A stretch of DNA of 64,000 nt from Coenobita brevimanus (GCA_032717465.1 CM064653.1:38943055-39007054), one strand, 5' to 3'; shown: positions 44,740 through 56,950, numbered from the stretch's first letter. The notes: generated by a model not told the origin, from the letters alone. Made by a program: numbers and translations.

Positions 44740-46365
44740 TTCCCTCTGCTTCGTAACTCAACCCAGCGTGTCTCCGTCTTTCCCCTTACTTCCTTCCCTC
44801 CCTTTACATCTCCCCCCCTCTCTCTACCCTTTTACCTCCTCTTCCCCCTGTTTCCTTCCTTCTCCACCTCCTCTTCCCCCTGTTTCCTTCCTTCTCCACC
44901 TCCTGTTCCTTTCTCTCCCTTTCTCTCTCTCTGTCTCTAACCCCCTCCCCTCTGTTCTGTCTCCCTCAACCCACCCTCCTCTCTCCCCCCCTGTCTCTAC
45001 ATCTTTCATGGCGCTCCCTCTACTTACCCCTCCCCCCTTTACTGCTCTTTCACCGTTCTCTTCCCCTCTAGTTCTCTCTCTCTCTCTCTCTCCCCCCCTT
45101 TACCTTCCCCCCTACCTCTTTCCCTCTCCTTTGTTTCTTTCGTCTCTCCCTCAACCTCCTCTCTCTCTTCACCCCCCCTTCTTTTACCTTCCCTTTCTCC
45201 TTCCTCCCTCCCTCCCTGTACCTGCCCTCCTCTCTTCCCCTTCCTCCTCCTCCTGCCTCTTCCCCCTCCTCCTGCCTCTTCCCCCTCCTCCTGCCTATTC
45301 CCCCTCCTCCTGCCTCTTCCCCCTCCTCCTGTCTCTTCCCCCTTCTCCTGCCTCTTCCCTTCCCTCCTCCTCCTGCCTCTTCCCCTTCCTCCTACTCTTC
45401 CCTCTTCCCCCTCCTCCTCCTGCCTCTTCCCATTCCTCCTCCTGCCTCTTCCCATTTCTTCTCTTGCCTCTTCCTACTCCTGCCTCTTCCCCTTCCTCCT
45501 CCTCCTCCCTATTCCCCATCTCCTCCATCTGCCTCTTCCCCTTCCTCCTCCATCTGCCTCTTCCCCTTCCTCCTCCATCTGCCTCTTCCCCTTCCTCCTC
45601 CATCTGCCTCTTCTCCCTCCTCCTCATCCTGCCTCTTCCCTCTCCTCCTCATCCTGCCTCTTCCCCCTCCTTATTCTCCTTCCTCCTCCTCCTCATCCTT
45701 CTCTTCCCCTTCCTCCTCCTCCTCCTCCCTCTTCTCCTTTCCTTCCTCCTCCTCCCTTTTCCCCTTCCTCTTCCTAATTATGCTTCTTCCCCTTCTCCTC
45801 CTCCTCCTCCTCGCTCTTGCCCTTCTCCTCCTCCTCCTCCTCGCTCTTGCCCTTCTCCTCCTCCTCCTCCTCGCTCTTGCCCTTCTCCTCCTCCTCCTCC
45901 TCGCTCTTCCCCTTCTCCTCCTCCTCGCTCTTCCCCTTCTCCTCCTCCTCCCCCTCCCCCTTCTCCTGCCTCTTCCCTCTCCTCCTTCTCCTGCCTCTTC
46001 CCTCTCCTCCTCCTCCTGCCTCTTCCCTCTCCTCCTCCTCCTGCCTCTTCCCTCTCCTCCTGCCTCTTCCCCCTCCTCCTGCCTATTCCCCCTCCTCCTG
46101 CCTCTTCCCTCTCCTCATCCTCCTGCCTCTTTCCCCCTCCTTATTCTCCTGCCTCTTTCCCCCTCCTTATTCTCCTGCCTCTTCTCCTCCTCCCTCTTGC
46201 CCTTCCTCCTCCTCCCTCTTGCCCTTCCTCCTCCTCCCTCTTGCCCTTCCTCCTCCTCCCTCTTGCCCTTCCTCCTCCTCCCTCTTGCCCTTTCTCCTCC
46301 TCCCTCTTGCCCTTCCTCCTCCTCCTGTTCTTGGCTCTTCCCCCTTCCGTCTCCATCTCCATGTC
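44740..46365. repeat. Long polypyrimidine (CT) tract
   Basis: About 1.6 kb of almost pure C/T on the plus strand, built from variants of 'cctcctcctcctgcctcttc'. It gives long spurious Pro/Ser/Leu frames. Confidence 0.95.
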
Positions 46366-46439
46366 TGGGAGAGGGTTCATTAAAGGAATAGAGAAAATTA
46401 TTACATTATGTATTTATTTAATAACCTTTTACATTATGT

Positions 46440-46735
46440 GATGGTCGTCACTGTTGGCCCTGGATAGAGCATAATCACATCGACTGGGCCCTGGTTGGAG
46501 CATAATCAACTCAGCTGGGCCCTGGATAGAGCATAATCACCTCGACTGGGCCCCAGATTGAGCATAATTACCTAAGCTGGGCCCCAGACGGAGCATAATC
46601 TCTGCTGGGCCCTGGACAGAGCATAATCTCCTTGGGTAGGAGATTATACTATGTCCAGGTCCCACATGATGAGATTATGCTCCGTCTGGGGCCCTGGACG
46701 GAGCATAATCTCCGGTGGGCCCTAATGAGGTAGGG
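46440..46735. repeat. 31-bp minisatellite at the pyrimidine/purine switch
   Basis: Units of 'tgggccctggatagagcata' + 'atcacctcgac'. After about six direct units the last ones are inverted ('gagattatactatgtccagg', 'gagattatgctccgtctggg') before one more direct unit. Confidence 0.88.
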
Positions 46736-49015
46736 GGGGGGTACCCTAAGAGCAAAAGGGAAGGGGGACAGTAAGAAAGTGAAAAGGGAGACAGTAAGAG
46801 AGAAGGGGGATAGTAAAAGAGACAACAGGGACAAGAGAGAAGGGGTATAGTAAGAGAGAGGAAGAGGACAGAAATGAGAGAAAGGAAAAAGGGACAGTAA
46901 GTCAAAAAGAAGGGTACAGTAAGGGAGGGGGGGGAGTATGAGAAAGCAGAAGAGAGAGGGAGGGAAGGCAATAAGAAGATGGGGGGGTAGTGAGTGAGGC
47001 AGTTAAGAGACGAGGGGACAGGAAGAGAAAAAGAGAAGGGGGAGGGGGGCCTATGAGAGCACAGAAACATTAAGGGAGAGGGAGGGAGGGCAATAAGAGA
47101 GGGGAGTAGTGAGTGAGGCTGTTAAAAGAGAGAAGGGGGACAGTAGGAGAAAGAGAGGAGGGAGGGGGGAACAGTAGGAGAGAGCAAAAGCAGTAAGAGA
47201 AAACGAAATGGAGGTTCTGTGAGAGAGAAAGGGATGGAAGGCAGTAAGAGGGGGGGTGGTAGTGAGTGGCAGTTACAGAAAGAAAGGGGAGACTGAGAAA
47301 AGGGGGGGGGGGGCAGTGAGAAAGGGGACAATGAGTGCGAGAGGTGGGGGGCAGTAAGAGAAAGAAGTGGGGGGGCAGTATGAAAGAGAGGGGACAATGA
47401 GAGAGACAGGCAAGGGGGGGGGGCAGTAAGAGAGAAAAAAAAAAGTGGGGGTTCAGTAAGAAGCAGAGGAGGGGGTAGCACGTGAGAGGCAGTACGAGAA
47501 AGGGGATAGTGAGAGAGGTAGGGAGTTTAGTGAGAGGCAGTATAAAAAAGGGGGGATAGTAAGAGAGAGAAGGGAGTTTAGTGAGAGGCAGTATGAGAAA
47601 GAGGGGATAGTGAGAGAGAAGGGATCTCAGTGAGAGGATGTACAAGAAAGAAGGGATAGTAAGAGAGAGAAGGGAGTTCAGTGAGAGGAAGTACAAGAGG
47701 GGATAGTAAGAGAATGAAGGAAGTTTTATGAGAGGCAGTAAGAGAAAGGGGGGGGGGTAGTAAATGATAAAAGGAAGTAAGAGATAGAGAGGGGAGCAGC
47801 AAGAGAGAAAGGGGGGGGAATGCAAACAAGAAAAGGGCAGTTGTTAGAAGAGGAGGGGGCAGAGAGGCAGCAAGAGGCGTGAAGAGTAGTAAAAGAGAGA
47901 GAGAGAGAAAGGGGGAAGTAAAAGAGAAGGGGGAAGTAAAAGAGAAGGGGAACAGTAGCAGAGAAGGGGTGGGGATTAAGAGATTGAGAGGCAGTAAGAA
48001 AGAGGGGGGGGGGAGTAAGAGAGAGGGGCAGTAATAGAGAGGAGGGGGCAGTTAAAAAGAGAAATGGAGAGTAAGAATGAGGAGGGGACAATAAGAGAGA
48101 TGAGGGACAGTAGTACTAAATAGGAGAAAGAGAGAGAGGGGTTTCAGTATGAGAATGAGGGGAGAGGGGGGCAGTGAGTGAGCGATTCAGAGAGAAGAGG
48201 GGGAGGGGGAGATTCAGTAAGTAGTAACAGAGAGGGGAGGCAGTAAGAGAGAGTAAAAGAGAGAGACTGTAGGAGACAGAAACAAGAGGGAGGACAGTCA
48301 AAGAAAGAGAGAAGAGGGGCAGTATGAAAAAGAAGGGAAGGTTCAGTAAGAGCAGGAGGGGGTAGTGAGAGCAGAGGGGGCAGCATGAAAGAGAAGGGGG
48401 TTCAGTGAGAGAGAGAGAGAGGAGGGGAGTAAGAGTGAGGCAACAGTAAGAGAGAGGGGGGGTTAGTAAGGACAGACCCAGTAAGAGAAAGTGAGAGGGG
48501 GCAGTGAGAGAAAGGAGGGTGCAATAAGAGGACAGGGGGGTGGGGGGACTGAAAATGAGAATGGGGGGCAATAAGAATGAAAGAGTGGGGCAATGAAAAT
48601 GAGAAAGGGGGGGGGGGACAGTAACAGAGAGAGAGAGGGAGGGATCAGTAGAAACAAGAGGGGAGGGCAGTAAGAGAGGAGAGGAGTCAGTAAGAGAGAA
48701 GAGAGAGGGGGCAGGTCAGTACGAGACGAGAGGAGGGGGGGGGGAGTCAGTAAGAGAGAAGAGAGAGGGGAGGTCAGTAGGTGAGAAGAGAGAGGGGAGG
48801 TCAGTAGGTGAGAAGAGAGAGGGGGGTCAGTGAGAGAGAAGAGGGGAGGGGGTCAGTGAGAGAAGAGAGGGGGTCAGTGAAGAGAGGAGAGGGGGTCAGT
48901 AGGTGAGAAGAGAGAGGGGGGGGTCAGTGAGAGAGAAGAGAGGGGGGGTCAGTGAAGAGAGGAGAGAGGGGGTCAGTTTGAGAGAAGAGAGAGGGGCAGT
49001 AAGATACGGAGTAAT
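46736..49015. repeat. Long polypurine (GA) tract
   Basis: About 2.3 kb of nearly pure A/G on the plus strand, with a recurring 'ggggcagtaagagagaa' motif of variable spacing (about 20-40 bp). Reverse-strand open frames here are low-complexity. Confidence 0.95.
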
Positions 49016-49082
49016 ACAGAAAAGAGAGAAATACATAACAAGACTAATGTTGTGTACAAAATAATACATACGCTTGTTAACC

Positions 49083-49290
49083 AAAAATAATACAGGTGTC
49101 TGTCCTTGTCTGGTTACATCTTTTATGCTTACTAAGATATTTATTCTTAACCAATGATAATACAGGTGTTTGCCCTTCAGTTTGGTTACATCTTTTATGC
49201 TTACTACCTACAGGTGATTTATTTTTAACGAATGATAATACAGGTGTTTATCCTTCAGTGTGGTAACAACTTTTATACTATGCTACCTTT
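49083..49290. repeat. ~67-bp tandem repeat, three units
   Basis: Units of 'aataatacaggtgt', 'ccttcagtttggttacatct' and 'tttatgcttacta'. Confidence 0.8.
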
Positions 49291-49589
49291 TTAATTCAAA
49301 AAGGTGTTTTGTATCAAAGGGTTACAGAAGGTAATTTCTGGCCCTGCCATTTCAAGTGTCCTGAGATAAATAAAACTGTGCAGATACTAAGCACATAAAA
49401 TACAACAAACCCTCTTAATGATTTATAATTGGGACAAGCAGTGCATTGGTACAATATAAAGTTTGAAGTCTGACATTTGAATATCTTAATACATAAACAT
49501 GTTCATTATGTATATCTATGTGTGTACATTAGGTACACCTGCATCTGAAAGTCCCTGAATTATGGGGTGAAGTAAAACTATGACTGCTT

Positions 49590-49905
49590 CATTGGAGGGG
49601 AGGGAATCCATCACTGTGCATCAGTGTTGAGCCAAATGGTGGATCAACCCAGCCAAGGGTTGTTTCATTGGGGGGAGGGGAAGGAATCCATCACTGTGCA
49701 TCAGTGTTGAGCTAAATGGTGGTTCAACCCAGCCAAGGGTTATTTCACTGGGGATGGGGGGAGGGAATCCATCACTGTACATCAGTGTTGAGCCAAATGA
49801 TGGATCAACCCAGCCAAGGGTTGTTTCACTGGGGGGTGGGGAAGGAATCCATCACTGTACATCAGTGTTGGGCCAAATGGTGGATCAACCCAGCCAAGGG
49901 TATAC
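49590..49905. repeat. 80-bp tandem repeat, four units
   Basis: 'gaatccatcactg' recurs at 49604, 49684, 49765 and 49845. Units also share 'catcagtgttgagccaaatg' and 'aacccagccaagggtt'. Confidence 0.93.
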
Positions 49906-50082
49906 AGTACAAATCTTGTCACGATAGCTGTGGATTTGGATCTTCCTTACTCAAGACCTTTAAACTACAAATGTACATTTCCATTACAACTTACTATTGC
50001 AAACATATTCAAGTGTACATTTCTATTACAACTTACTATTGCAAACATATACAGGTGGGTCCTGATGTTCTATCTATCTATA

Positions 50083-51280
50083 ACCCGACGCCCTAATCCC
50101 GCAAAGGGTGGCCGCAGACAAAACGCCTCCAAGTCGATCTGTCACCCACCATTTGACTACCCTCCCCCCAATTCACCCCCCCTCCCTCATATACCTCTCA
50201 ACTCCATCCCTCCACCTCATCCTCGGTCTACCCCTCCCTCTCCCTTCCTCCACCTCACCTACATACACCCTCTTAGTCAGTCTTTCATTCTCCATTCTCT
50301 CCACATGTCCAAACCACCTCAGTGTATTTCTCCTAATCTTCTCAACCACATCCACATCCAACCCACAACGTTCCTTCACTTCTTCATTCGTCAACCTGTC
50401 CCTCCATGTCACTCCACATGCTCCTCTCAAGTAACTCATTTCTACTGCTCTCACTCTTGACTTGTTCCCCTCTTGCAGGGTCCACGCCTCGCTTCCATAC
50501 GTCAGAGTAGGGATCATAATACTATCATGCAGTGACTTCTTAACTTCCATACTCACCTCCCTATTCCTCATCACTGCTTTCAGTGAACCAACAACCTTCC
50601 TTCCCTGCTGTACCCTTTCACGCACTTCATCCCCCAAAGTTCCATCCTTACTCATCACACTACCCAAGTACTTGAATGCACTCACATTCTCCATATCCTC
50701 ACTATCCAACCTTACTGTACATTCTGTGACTTCATTCCTCTCAAACACCATAACATTACTTTTGTTTACATTAACTTTCAGCTTCCTCCTCCTACACACT
50801 GTCCCAAATTCATTCACCAAACCTTGCAACTCCCATTCGTCTTCACTCAACAGTACTGTATCATCAGCAAACAGCAACACCGGAATCTCCCAAACCTCAC
50901 CCTCATTCATCAGAGCCACCCCCACATCCACTGCCCTACCTTGCACTTCCTTTACAACCCCATCCATGTATGTATTAAACAGCCATGGAGACATCACACA
51001 ACCCTGTTTCAGTCCCACACTGAGATCAAAGAACTCACTCAGCTCACCATCCACTCGCACCGTAGCCCTAGCTCTTTCGTACATACTCTTCACAGCACTC
51101 AACAATTTCCTCTCCACTCCATAAATTCTTAATACCTTCCACATACCTTGCCTATCTATTCTGTCATAAGCTTTCTCCAAGTCCATGAATGCAGCATACA
51201 CTTTCTTTCCCTTCTCTAGATACTTCTCCACTAAACATCTTAGAACAAATATCTGATCTACACACCCTTTTCCCTTCCTG
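50083..51280 (-). mobile_element. LINE family A, best-preserved copy
   Basis: 3' end at the TATC-type tail and 'taacccgacgccctaatcccg' (50080-50105). 5' end truncated near 51280, after '(G)KGCVDQIFVLR'. It carries the open frame 50173-51231. Confidence 0.92.
50173..51231 (-). CDS. Partial reverse transcriptase, LINE family A
   Basis: An uninterrupted 352-residue frame, the longest retroelement frame in the window. Motif A FMDLEKAYD (51162-51189), motif B 'GLKQGCVMSPWLFNTYMDGV', motif C FADD (50860-50871) with 'TVLLSEDEWEL', then 'FKYLGSVMSKDGTL', 'LTYGSEAWTLQEG', 'LRWFGHVERMENERL' and 'GRGRGRPRMRWRDGVERYMR'. All three catalytic Asp of the polymerase are present. The product would copy element RNA at a nicked target, but the endonuclease and the RT N-terminal part are missing through 5' truncation. 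The stop after REGG follows a C-run in the DNA and probably reflects a one-base slip. The first codon is an arbitrary frame start. Confidence 0.8.
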   Translation of the reverse strand: MEKYLEKGKKVYAAFMDLEKAYDRIDRQGMWKVLRIYGVERKLLSAVKSMYERARATVRVDGELSEFFDLSVGLKQGCVMSPWLFNTYMDGVVKEVQGRAVDVGVALMNEGEVWEIPVLLFADDTVLLSEDEWELQGLVNEFGTVCRRRKLKVNVNKSNVMVFERNEVTECTVRLDSEDMENVSAFKYLGSVMSKDGTLGDEVRERVQQGRKVVGSLKAVMRNREVSMEVKKSLHDSIMIPTLTYGSEAWTLQEGNKSRVRAVEMSYLRGACGVTWRDRLTNEEVKERCGLDVDVVEKIRRNTLRWFGHVERMENERLTKRVYVGEVEEGRGRGRPRMRWRDGVERYMREGG

Positions 51281-51600
51281 ATGTTACAAGTAATAATTGC
51301 TTATGGAAATCTGCTTGTTGAGTGTAAACTTGTAAGAAAAAAGTACATAACTTATGGGAAAAAGGTTAGGTTAACTGACCACCACCAGCTGACATCCATA
51401 ATATTATGTAAAGGAATTATAAACAAGTTACCTTTAAAACACACATACAAATTCACGTATGACCTATACTACTGCTCATCTGTTGTAACAGAAACACAAA
51501 TATCCCAAGAAATGTCACTGATATTGCATCTAGTCCACAAACTTTTAAATCTGATTAGTGATTGCAAACAACTTGTAAGGAAACATGAATGTAGCATTCA

Positions 51601-51890
51601 TCATCCAATCCTACATTGCCCTATGAGCAGCGTAGCAGACCGGGGCTAGGCAGGTTGGTCCTGACATTTAAGATGAGAATGTAGCAACCCTGAATAATAA
51701 ACATGTCAACAGGCAGTATAATTTGTATCAAAACACTGTATCTATCCATCATCCAATCCTACGTTGCCCCATGAGCAGTGTAGGAGCCCGGGCCTAGGTA
51801 AGTTGGTCCTGACATTTAAGATGAGAGTGTAGCAACCCTAAATAATAAACATGTCAACAAGCAGTATAATTTGTATCAAAACACTGTAAG
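51601..51890 (-). repeat. 149-bp tandem pair containing SINE 3' end
   Basis: Two units starting 'catcatccaatcctac' at 51601 and 51750. The first ~80 bp of each is the reverse complement of the 3' end of the SINE at 42564-43072. The rest ('aataataaacatgtcaacaa', 'aaaacactgta') is adjacent unique sequence copied with it. Confidence 0.8.
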
Positions 51891-51957
51891 AGGCAAATTT
51901 TCCTCTCAACTCCAAGCTTTCACTGATAACAGCATATTGGCAAAGTTTGGAACCTTA

Positions 51958-53035
51958 GATGACCGAGAATGGTATCCAATCCACTCTCTGTACTCCACAT
52001 ACATTCCTCATCAGTCCCACCTTCACTGCTCTTACTCATGACTTTTCATTTCCATGCCACACCATAGTCTCACATCCATATGTTAAAGTTGGCATTAACA
52101 CTCCTTCATGTACGCCTCGTGCAGCTGCAACACTCAAGCCTCGTTTCTTATCAAGGCCCTCATTACACCAGCTACTTTTCTTCCTTGTGTGACTTGAATT
52201 TCAACTTCTTTTGCACATTTTCTTCCCTTTTTTATCACTGTACCCAGGTATTTGAACTCTCTCACCAACTCCAGTCTCTCTCCATGCACTGTTACATTGT
52301 ACTGGAAGTCACCTTCTCTCTCAATAACCATCACTTTACTCTTTTCTACATTTACTCTCAAGGCATGACGCTCACAGACATCAGCAAAACTGCAATAGCC
52401 TACCAAGTTCTTGTCTGGTATTTGCAAGCAGTACTGCATCATCAGCATACAACAAATTTAAGATATTCCATCCATCACCATTCATTACCAACGCCATCCC
52501 TCTCCATTACTCGTGTTTTTACTTCTCTCATCACCCCATCCATATATATATATTGAACAACCATGGAGACATCACACAACCTTGTCGAACCCCACACCAA
52601 TCGTGAACCATTCACTTAGATGCCCATTAACCCTTACTGTACTGTACACATGCTTCACTACCATCATAAAAACTCTTGACGGCACCTAGCAGCTTACCAT
52701 CTACACCAAACATGCACAAAACCTTCCACAATCCTTCTCTTGTCTACTTTGTCATATGCTTTTTCCAGATCCATGAATGCCATAAACTCTTTATAGTCAT
52801 TCTCACAAGCCTTCTCCACTATCTGTCACACTGCAAATATTTGATCCTCACATCCTCTGCCACTCCTAAAGGCACCCTGTTCATCAGTCACTAGGACTTC
52901 TGATCTCTCTCTTACTTTCTCTAGAATAATTCTTCCATATACCTTCCCTACCACACTCAATAAACGTATGCCACGATAATTCTTGCACTCACTTTGCTCA
53001 CCTTTATTATTTGTACAGGGGTACAATCACAGTAT
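51958..53035 (-). mobile_element. LINE family A relative, degraded
   Basis: Reverse-strand pieces: 'SECKNYRGIRLLSVVGKVYG' and 'QGAFRSGRGCEDQIF' (53026-52826), motif A 'AFMDLEKAYDKVDKR' (about 52745-52790), a degraded motif B/C region, then 'FKYLGTVIKKG' (52134-52448). A diverged subfamily with many stops and frameshifts. Confidence 0.85.
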
Positions 53036-53334
53036 AGTTATATAACAACATAAATCAGCAGACTTACTGTATGTACATACAAAGTTGTGTTTCAATACAA
53101 CTCTGTATCAAAATAAATCAGCAGAGACTCACTACATGTGTAATTCTTTAAACAGTACATGACAACTCACGGCCTCCATCCAACACTCCCTCCTAACCAG
53201 TTGGCAGGATTTAAAAGGTGATATAAGAACAGCAATTTAAACATGAATTACATCAGCAATTTTTAATACATTAAATGGCATGTCAAAAATGCTTAATTTT
53301 AGTTGTATTTATTTGTTCACTTATTAGAAATACA

Positions 53335-54003
53335 CAGGCAGTCCTCAACTTACGACAATGGCCCCATACAGCCTTCACAAGCACTTTCGAGTTGCAACAG
53401 ACAGAAGTTGTAGCCATCAGTGGTGGCGTTCCCGAGGATCGCTCACACAAAAAACTGATTGTGATGCCAGCGGTATCAATAATGGCACTGAATGTCATAT
53501 TAATAATACTGTACAGCTGTAATAAACAGCTGTGTCATCAATATTTGAATGTACTGTTCATTGTTACATGTTTTTGTTTACAGTGTCCTTTACTGCAAAG
53601 ATATATGTATCACACTGTATACAGTTTGCTACCAAGGATGCACTTGTTTCATCTCAAAGCCAAGCCTACAGCCTATTTTCTATGTGATGCTAAAGGAATG
53701 TTCCATAACATCAAGGTGAGGCTGCTGTGCCAACGTGATGACAGCTGAGACGTTCATGGAGGAATTGTTTTTATTTGTTTATTACTGCTGTTCTGTAATT
53801 ATTTAAATACTCCTCTATATTCTGAGTTAGTTATTTGCAGTATTTATGCACATTATTAACTATAAAAGTGTCTGCACACATGTGTGACTGTAATGTGTAC
53901 AGTACTGTATGTCAAACTTCTGACAGTACTGTACTCTATAGGCATTTTTGCCATGTGATTGATCCATCAGAACACAACCCCGTCATAAGTTGAGGACTAT
54001 CTG
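53335..54003. mobile_element. Non-autonomous Tigger-like element
   Basis: Termini CAGGCAGTCCTCAACTTACG and (end) ATAAGTTGAGGACTATCTG are inverted. Right flank TA (54004-54005), left flank CA. The forward 157-residue frame in it matches no transposase and is not called. Confidence 0.75.
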
Positions 54004-54169
54004 TATTCAAACTGGCAGCAACAGATAAATAAACATTAATGTAAATACATAGGTAAACTTATGTTGGTCAACAAGCTGGCTGGTGACTATATAAGTAGGT
54101 ACATATGGAGGTAGGTTAACTGATGAGAGTACAAGTAAATGTGTAGGTGTGTAAACCAACAAAGGTTAC

Positions 54170-54320
54170 CTGGTAAATATGTATGTGGGTAAACTGAGAA
54201 GTATACAGGTAAATATGTATGTGAGTAAACTGATAAGTATACAGGTAAATAAGCAGGTGGGTAAACCAGTAAAGGTAACCAGGTAGATGTGTGTGGGTAA
54301 ATTGATAAAAAGGTAATCAG
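54170..54320. repeat. ~40-bp 'ataagtatacaggtaaata' tandem repeat
   Basis: About four degenerate units with 'gtaaactgataagtatacag' and 'gtaaatatgtatgtg'. A CA/ACC-rich low-complexity stretch follows at 54370-54600. Confidence 0.75.
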
Positions 54321-54924
54321 ATAAAGACAGTAGCATGATTTGGTGAATGGGCAGGTGGGTGAATAGTGGGTACCAATATCACCATTACCAACACCAGTTA
54401 CCAGTATCACAATTTCCAACACCATCACAATTACAACCATCATGAACAACCTTTACAACTACCAGCATCATCACAAACAGCCTTTACAACTGCCAACACC
54501 ATCACATTTAACAGGATCACAACTATCATCATCACCATCACCAATACCTCCACTAAAATTATCAACATCACAACTACCACCACCAGCACAATTAATTACT
54601 ATCATCACCAATTATGAGGAAGACCAATTCCTGGCATAAGGTTGTCAGTAACTGTCGGTCCATTAATAACAAATGAACCCATCATAATACACCAATACAG
54701 AAATTATCAAAATCAGGCCAACAATCACCACACGAACTATCCCACACATTTCCTGTGACAGCGTGGACAGCTGCCACTGGCTGACCAACGCTGACACGTG
54801 CAAGTAGGTTGACGCCTTGATAAAAATGAATGAACAAACGTGCATGCTGTACTGAACAACGGTAATATCCCCACCCCTGTCAAGATATAATCAACCGGTA
54901 CGATATTTGTGTGTGTGACACTGA

Positions 54925-55095
54925 CCTATATCCCTGATACACACACACCTACAGTATATCCCTGATACACACACACCTACAGTATATCCCTGATACATAC
55001 ACATCTACAGTATATCCCTGATACACACACACCTACAGCATATCCCTGATACACACACACTTACAGTATATCCCTGATACACACACACACCTATA
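54925..55095. repeat. 27-bp tandem repeat
   Basis: Six units of 'tatccctgatacacacacac' + 'ctacagta'. Confidence 0.93.
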
Positions 55096-55439
55096 ACCCT
55101 GGCACATAGCATTTACCATACCCTGACAAAGATCTGTAACCCTTTCCATCTTAGTTGATGGCAAAGTGTCTTAAAACAGGAGGGCAGATTTGACTAACAA
55201 CCAAGGAGACTACTTCCTAACTAAATAACTAAGGCTCATCATATTTCATGCAACCACAACCTGGTAAACAAGTTGTGGGAGTGGCCCAGTTCTGTTGGAT
55301 AACAACAAACCACTAGAGTATAACAGGACTGATGATCAGGTGCCAGGCACACAAACCCTAACCATCATTCAAATTAATTTCTGCCATCACACCACCACCA
55401 CTATCAAAACATCATTGAATGGGCCTGGTACAAACCATT

Positions 55440-55545
55440 AACAATGTCTAGAATAAACCATCAGTAATATCTGGTATAAGTCATAAGCAATGCCTGATAT
55501 AAAGCATTAACACTGCCTGATATAAAGCATTAATAATGTGTGGTA
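55440..55545. repeat. ~27-bp tandem repeat
   Basis: Four degenerate units of 'gcctgatataaagcattaac'. Confidence 0.8.
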
Positions 55546-55969
55546 TTTTGTTTACAAATAGTACATAAACAAGGAACCTGCCTTACTGTAGCAGCTGCAC
55601 ATCAAACACCAGTCCATCAGATTATTATTTGTTACTGATGTGCAATGTAAAGAGCCACAGCAACACTCCAGTAGCATAAAAACTTCACACATCTTGTTGC
55701 CATCATGAAGCCAGGATGATGAGTTGAGGTGACTCCACTGCTGATGATGGACAACACTGCACTGCAAGATATTACTAGTTAATGATGCAACACTTCTATT
55801 ATTACCACCAGTCATAAAGTCCACCTTCATTATAAATCTCTTAAAGTTCATAACAAAAATATCTACATAAAAGTTCCACTGTCACCCAATAAAGCTGATT
55901 TGACAGTTTCCTCCAGTTTACACTATTATATTATTGTTTTGTACTCAGTGTGTGGTACTGGGGGTGCTT

Positions 55970-56097
55970 TTTTGTGGAGGCACTGTTATTTCCCTCACCC
56001 TCCTCCCTGTCCCTTGAAAGCTGGATAGTGGGCTGCAGGAAAAAGACAAATTCAGCCTGCAGTCCACCAGGTTCACATTCAGATATGGCCAGAATCA
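55970..56097 (-). repeat. SINE-like repeat family D, copy 3
   Basis: Reverse complement matches the core of 600-860 ('ggactgcaggctgaa', 'cctgcagcccactatcc'). It abuts the composite SINE at 56098. Confidence 0.5.
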
Positions 56098-56538
56098 CAT
56101 CATCATCAAATCCTGTGTTGCCCCATGAGGAGCATAGAAGCCCGGGGCTAGGCAAGTTGGTCCTGACATTAAAGATGAGTGACCAGCCTCACTCATCCCT
56201 GAGTGGCATTACATGGGCAATAAACCCCAACCACCCCTTGGATATATACCTACACAGAATCAATCCCATTGGAGTGCCGTAATTACCTACTAAACCACCA
56301 GGTGCCATAATCTGGTTATATGGTCATCACCCAGCATGGTAAATGGTTTCCAGGTGCACAGGAAATCATTTGGGTTGTCACTCAGTGTAGAGTCACACAC
56401 ATACAGAAGAGGAAAAAATGAAGGAAAGACTTAGAAAAGAGGAAGAAAGAAAGGAAGGGAGGAAGAGGCAGGCACCAGAGAACACTACATCGAGTGAGTG
56501 GATGGGGAGCACCCCCACCTACCACAATAATTATATAT
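56098..56538 (-). repeat. Composite SINE, second copy
   Basis: Reverse complement follows 42564-43072 in order, including the A box as TGGTTTAGTAG (near 56290) and the 'ctagccccgggct' region. Ends in an ATG repeat, not ATGG. Confidence 0.8.
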
Positions 56539-56829
56539 ACTGGAGAAAAAATAAATAAATAAAAAAATAAAAAACAAAGTATGCTTATTAATATTTTTCC
56601 TCAACATAAATGATTATGAACTGCACATTAATTGTATGTGCACATTACTGAAGATAAACAGGTTATCCTTGTGGCCAGTGAAATGGACAATACTTCCATA
56701 GCTTATCTAGTCTTCACAGAGATCAATTATATTAAACCCATGTACTCAGAACCCTGACTGAGCTTTAAAAACCTAACTGGGGAAATGTCTAGACTGCCTG
56801 GTTAATGCTGAGTGAATACCAGATGTGGC

Positions 56830-56950
56830 ATGTAATTAGCTGGGGGGCTTGGTTGACCTTTCCAGCCACAGAAAACATCAGCAGTACCAAGGGCCAACCA
56901 CAATATGGAATTCCTTGTGAGGAAGCATGGAAGTGATATATCTGAAATGA
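56830..56950 (+). repeat. Dispersed repeat, pair with 1245-1385
   Basis: Shares 'ccacagaaaaca', 'gggccaacc', 'ggaattcctt' and 'gaggaagcatgga' with 1245-1385, in the same order. Confidence 0.45.

Noticed and set aside
44699..46441. A 580-residue forward open frame and overlapping ~200-residue frames
   Set aside because: Pro/Ser/Leu translation of an almost pure C/T tract, open in several frames at once, with no domain. Low-complexity DNA, not a gene.
47070..49084. Reverse-strand frames up to 251 residues
   Set aside because: Translation of the G/A tract. Same low-complexity composition in all frames.
53275..53748. 157-residue forward frame
   Set aside because: Spans the left terminus of the Tigger-like element at 53335-54003, uses a non-standard start and shows no transposase motif.
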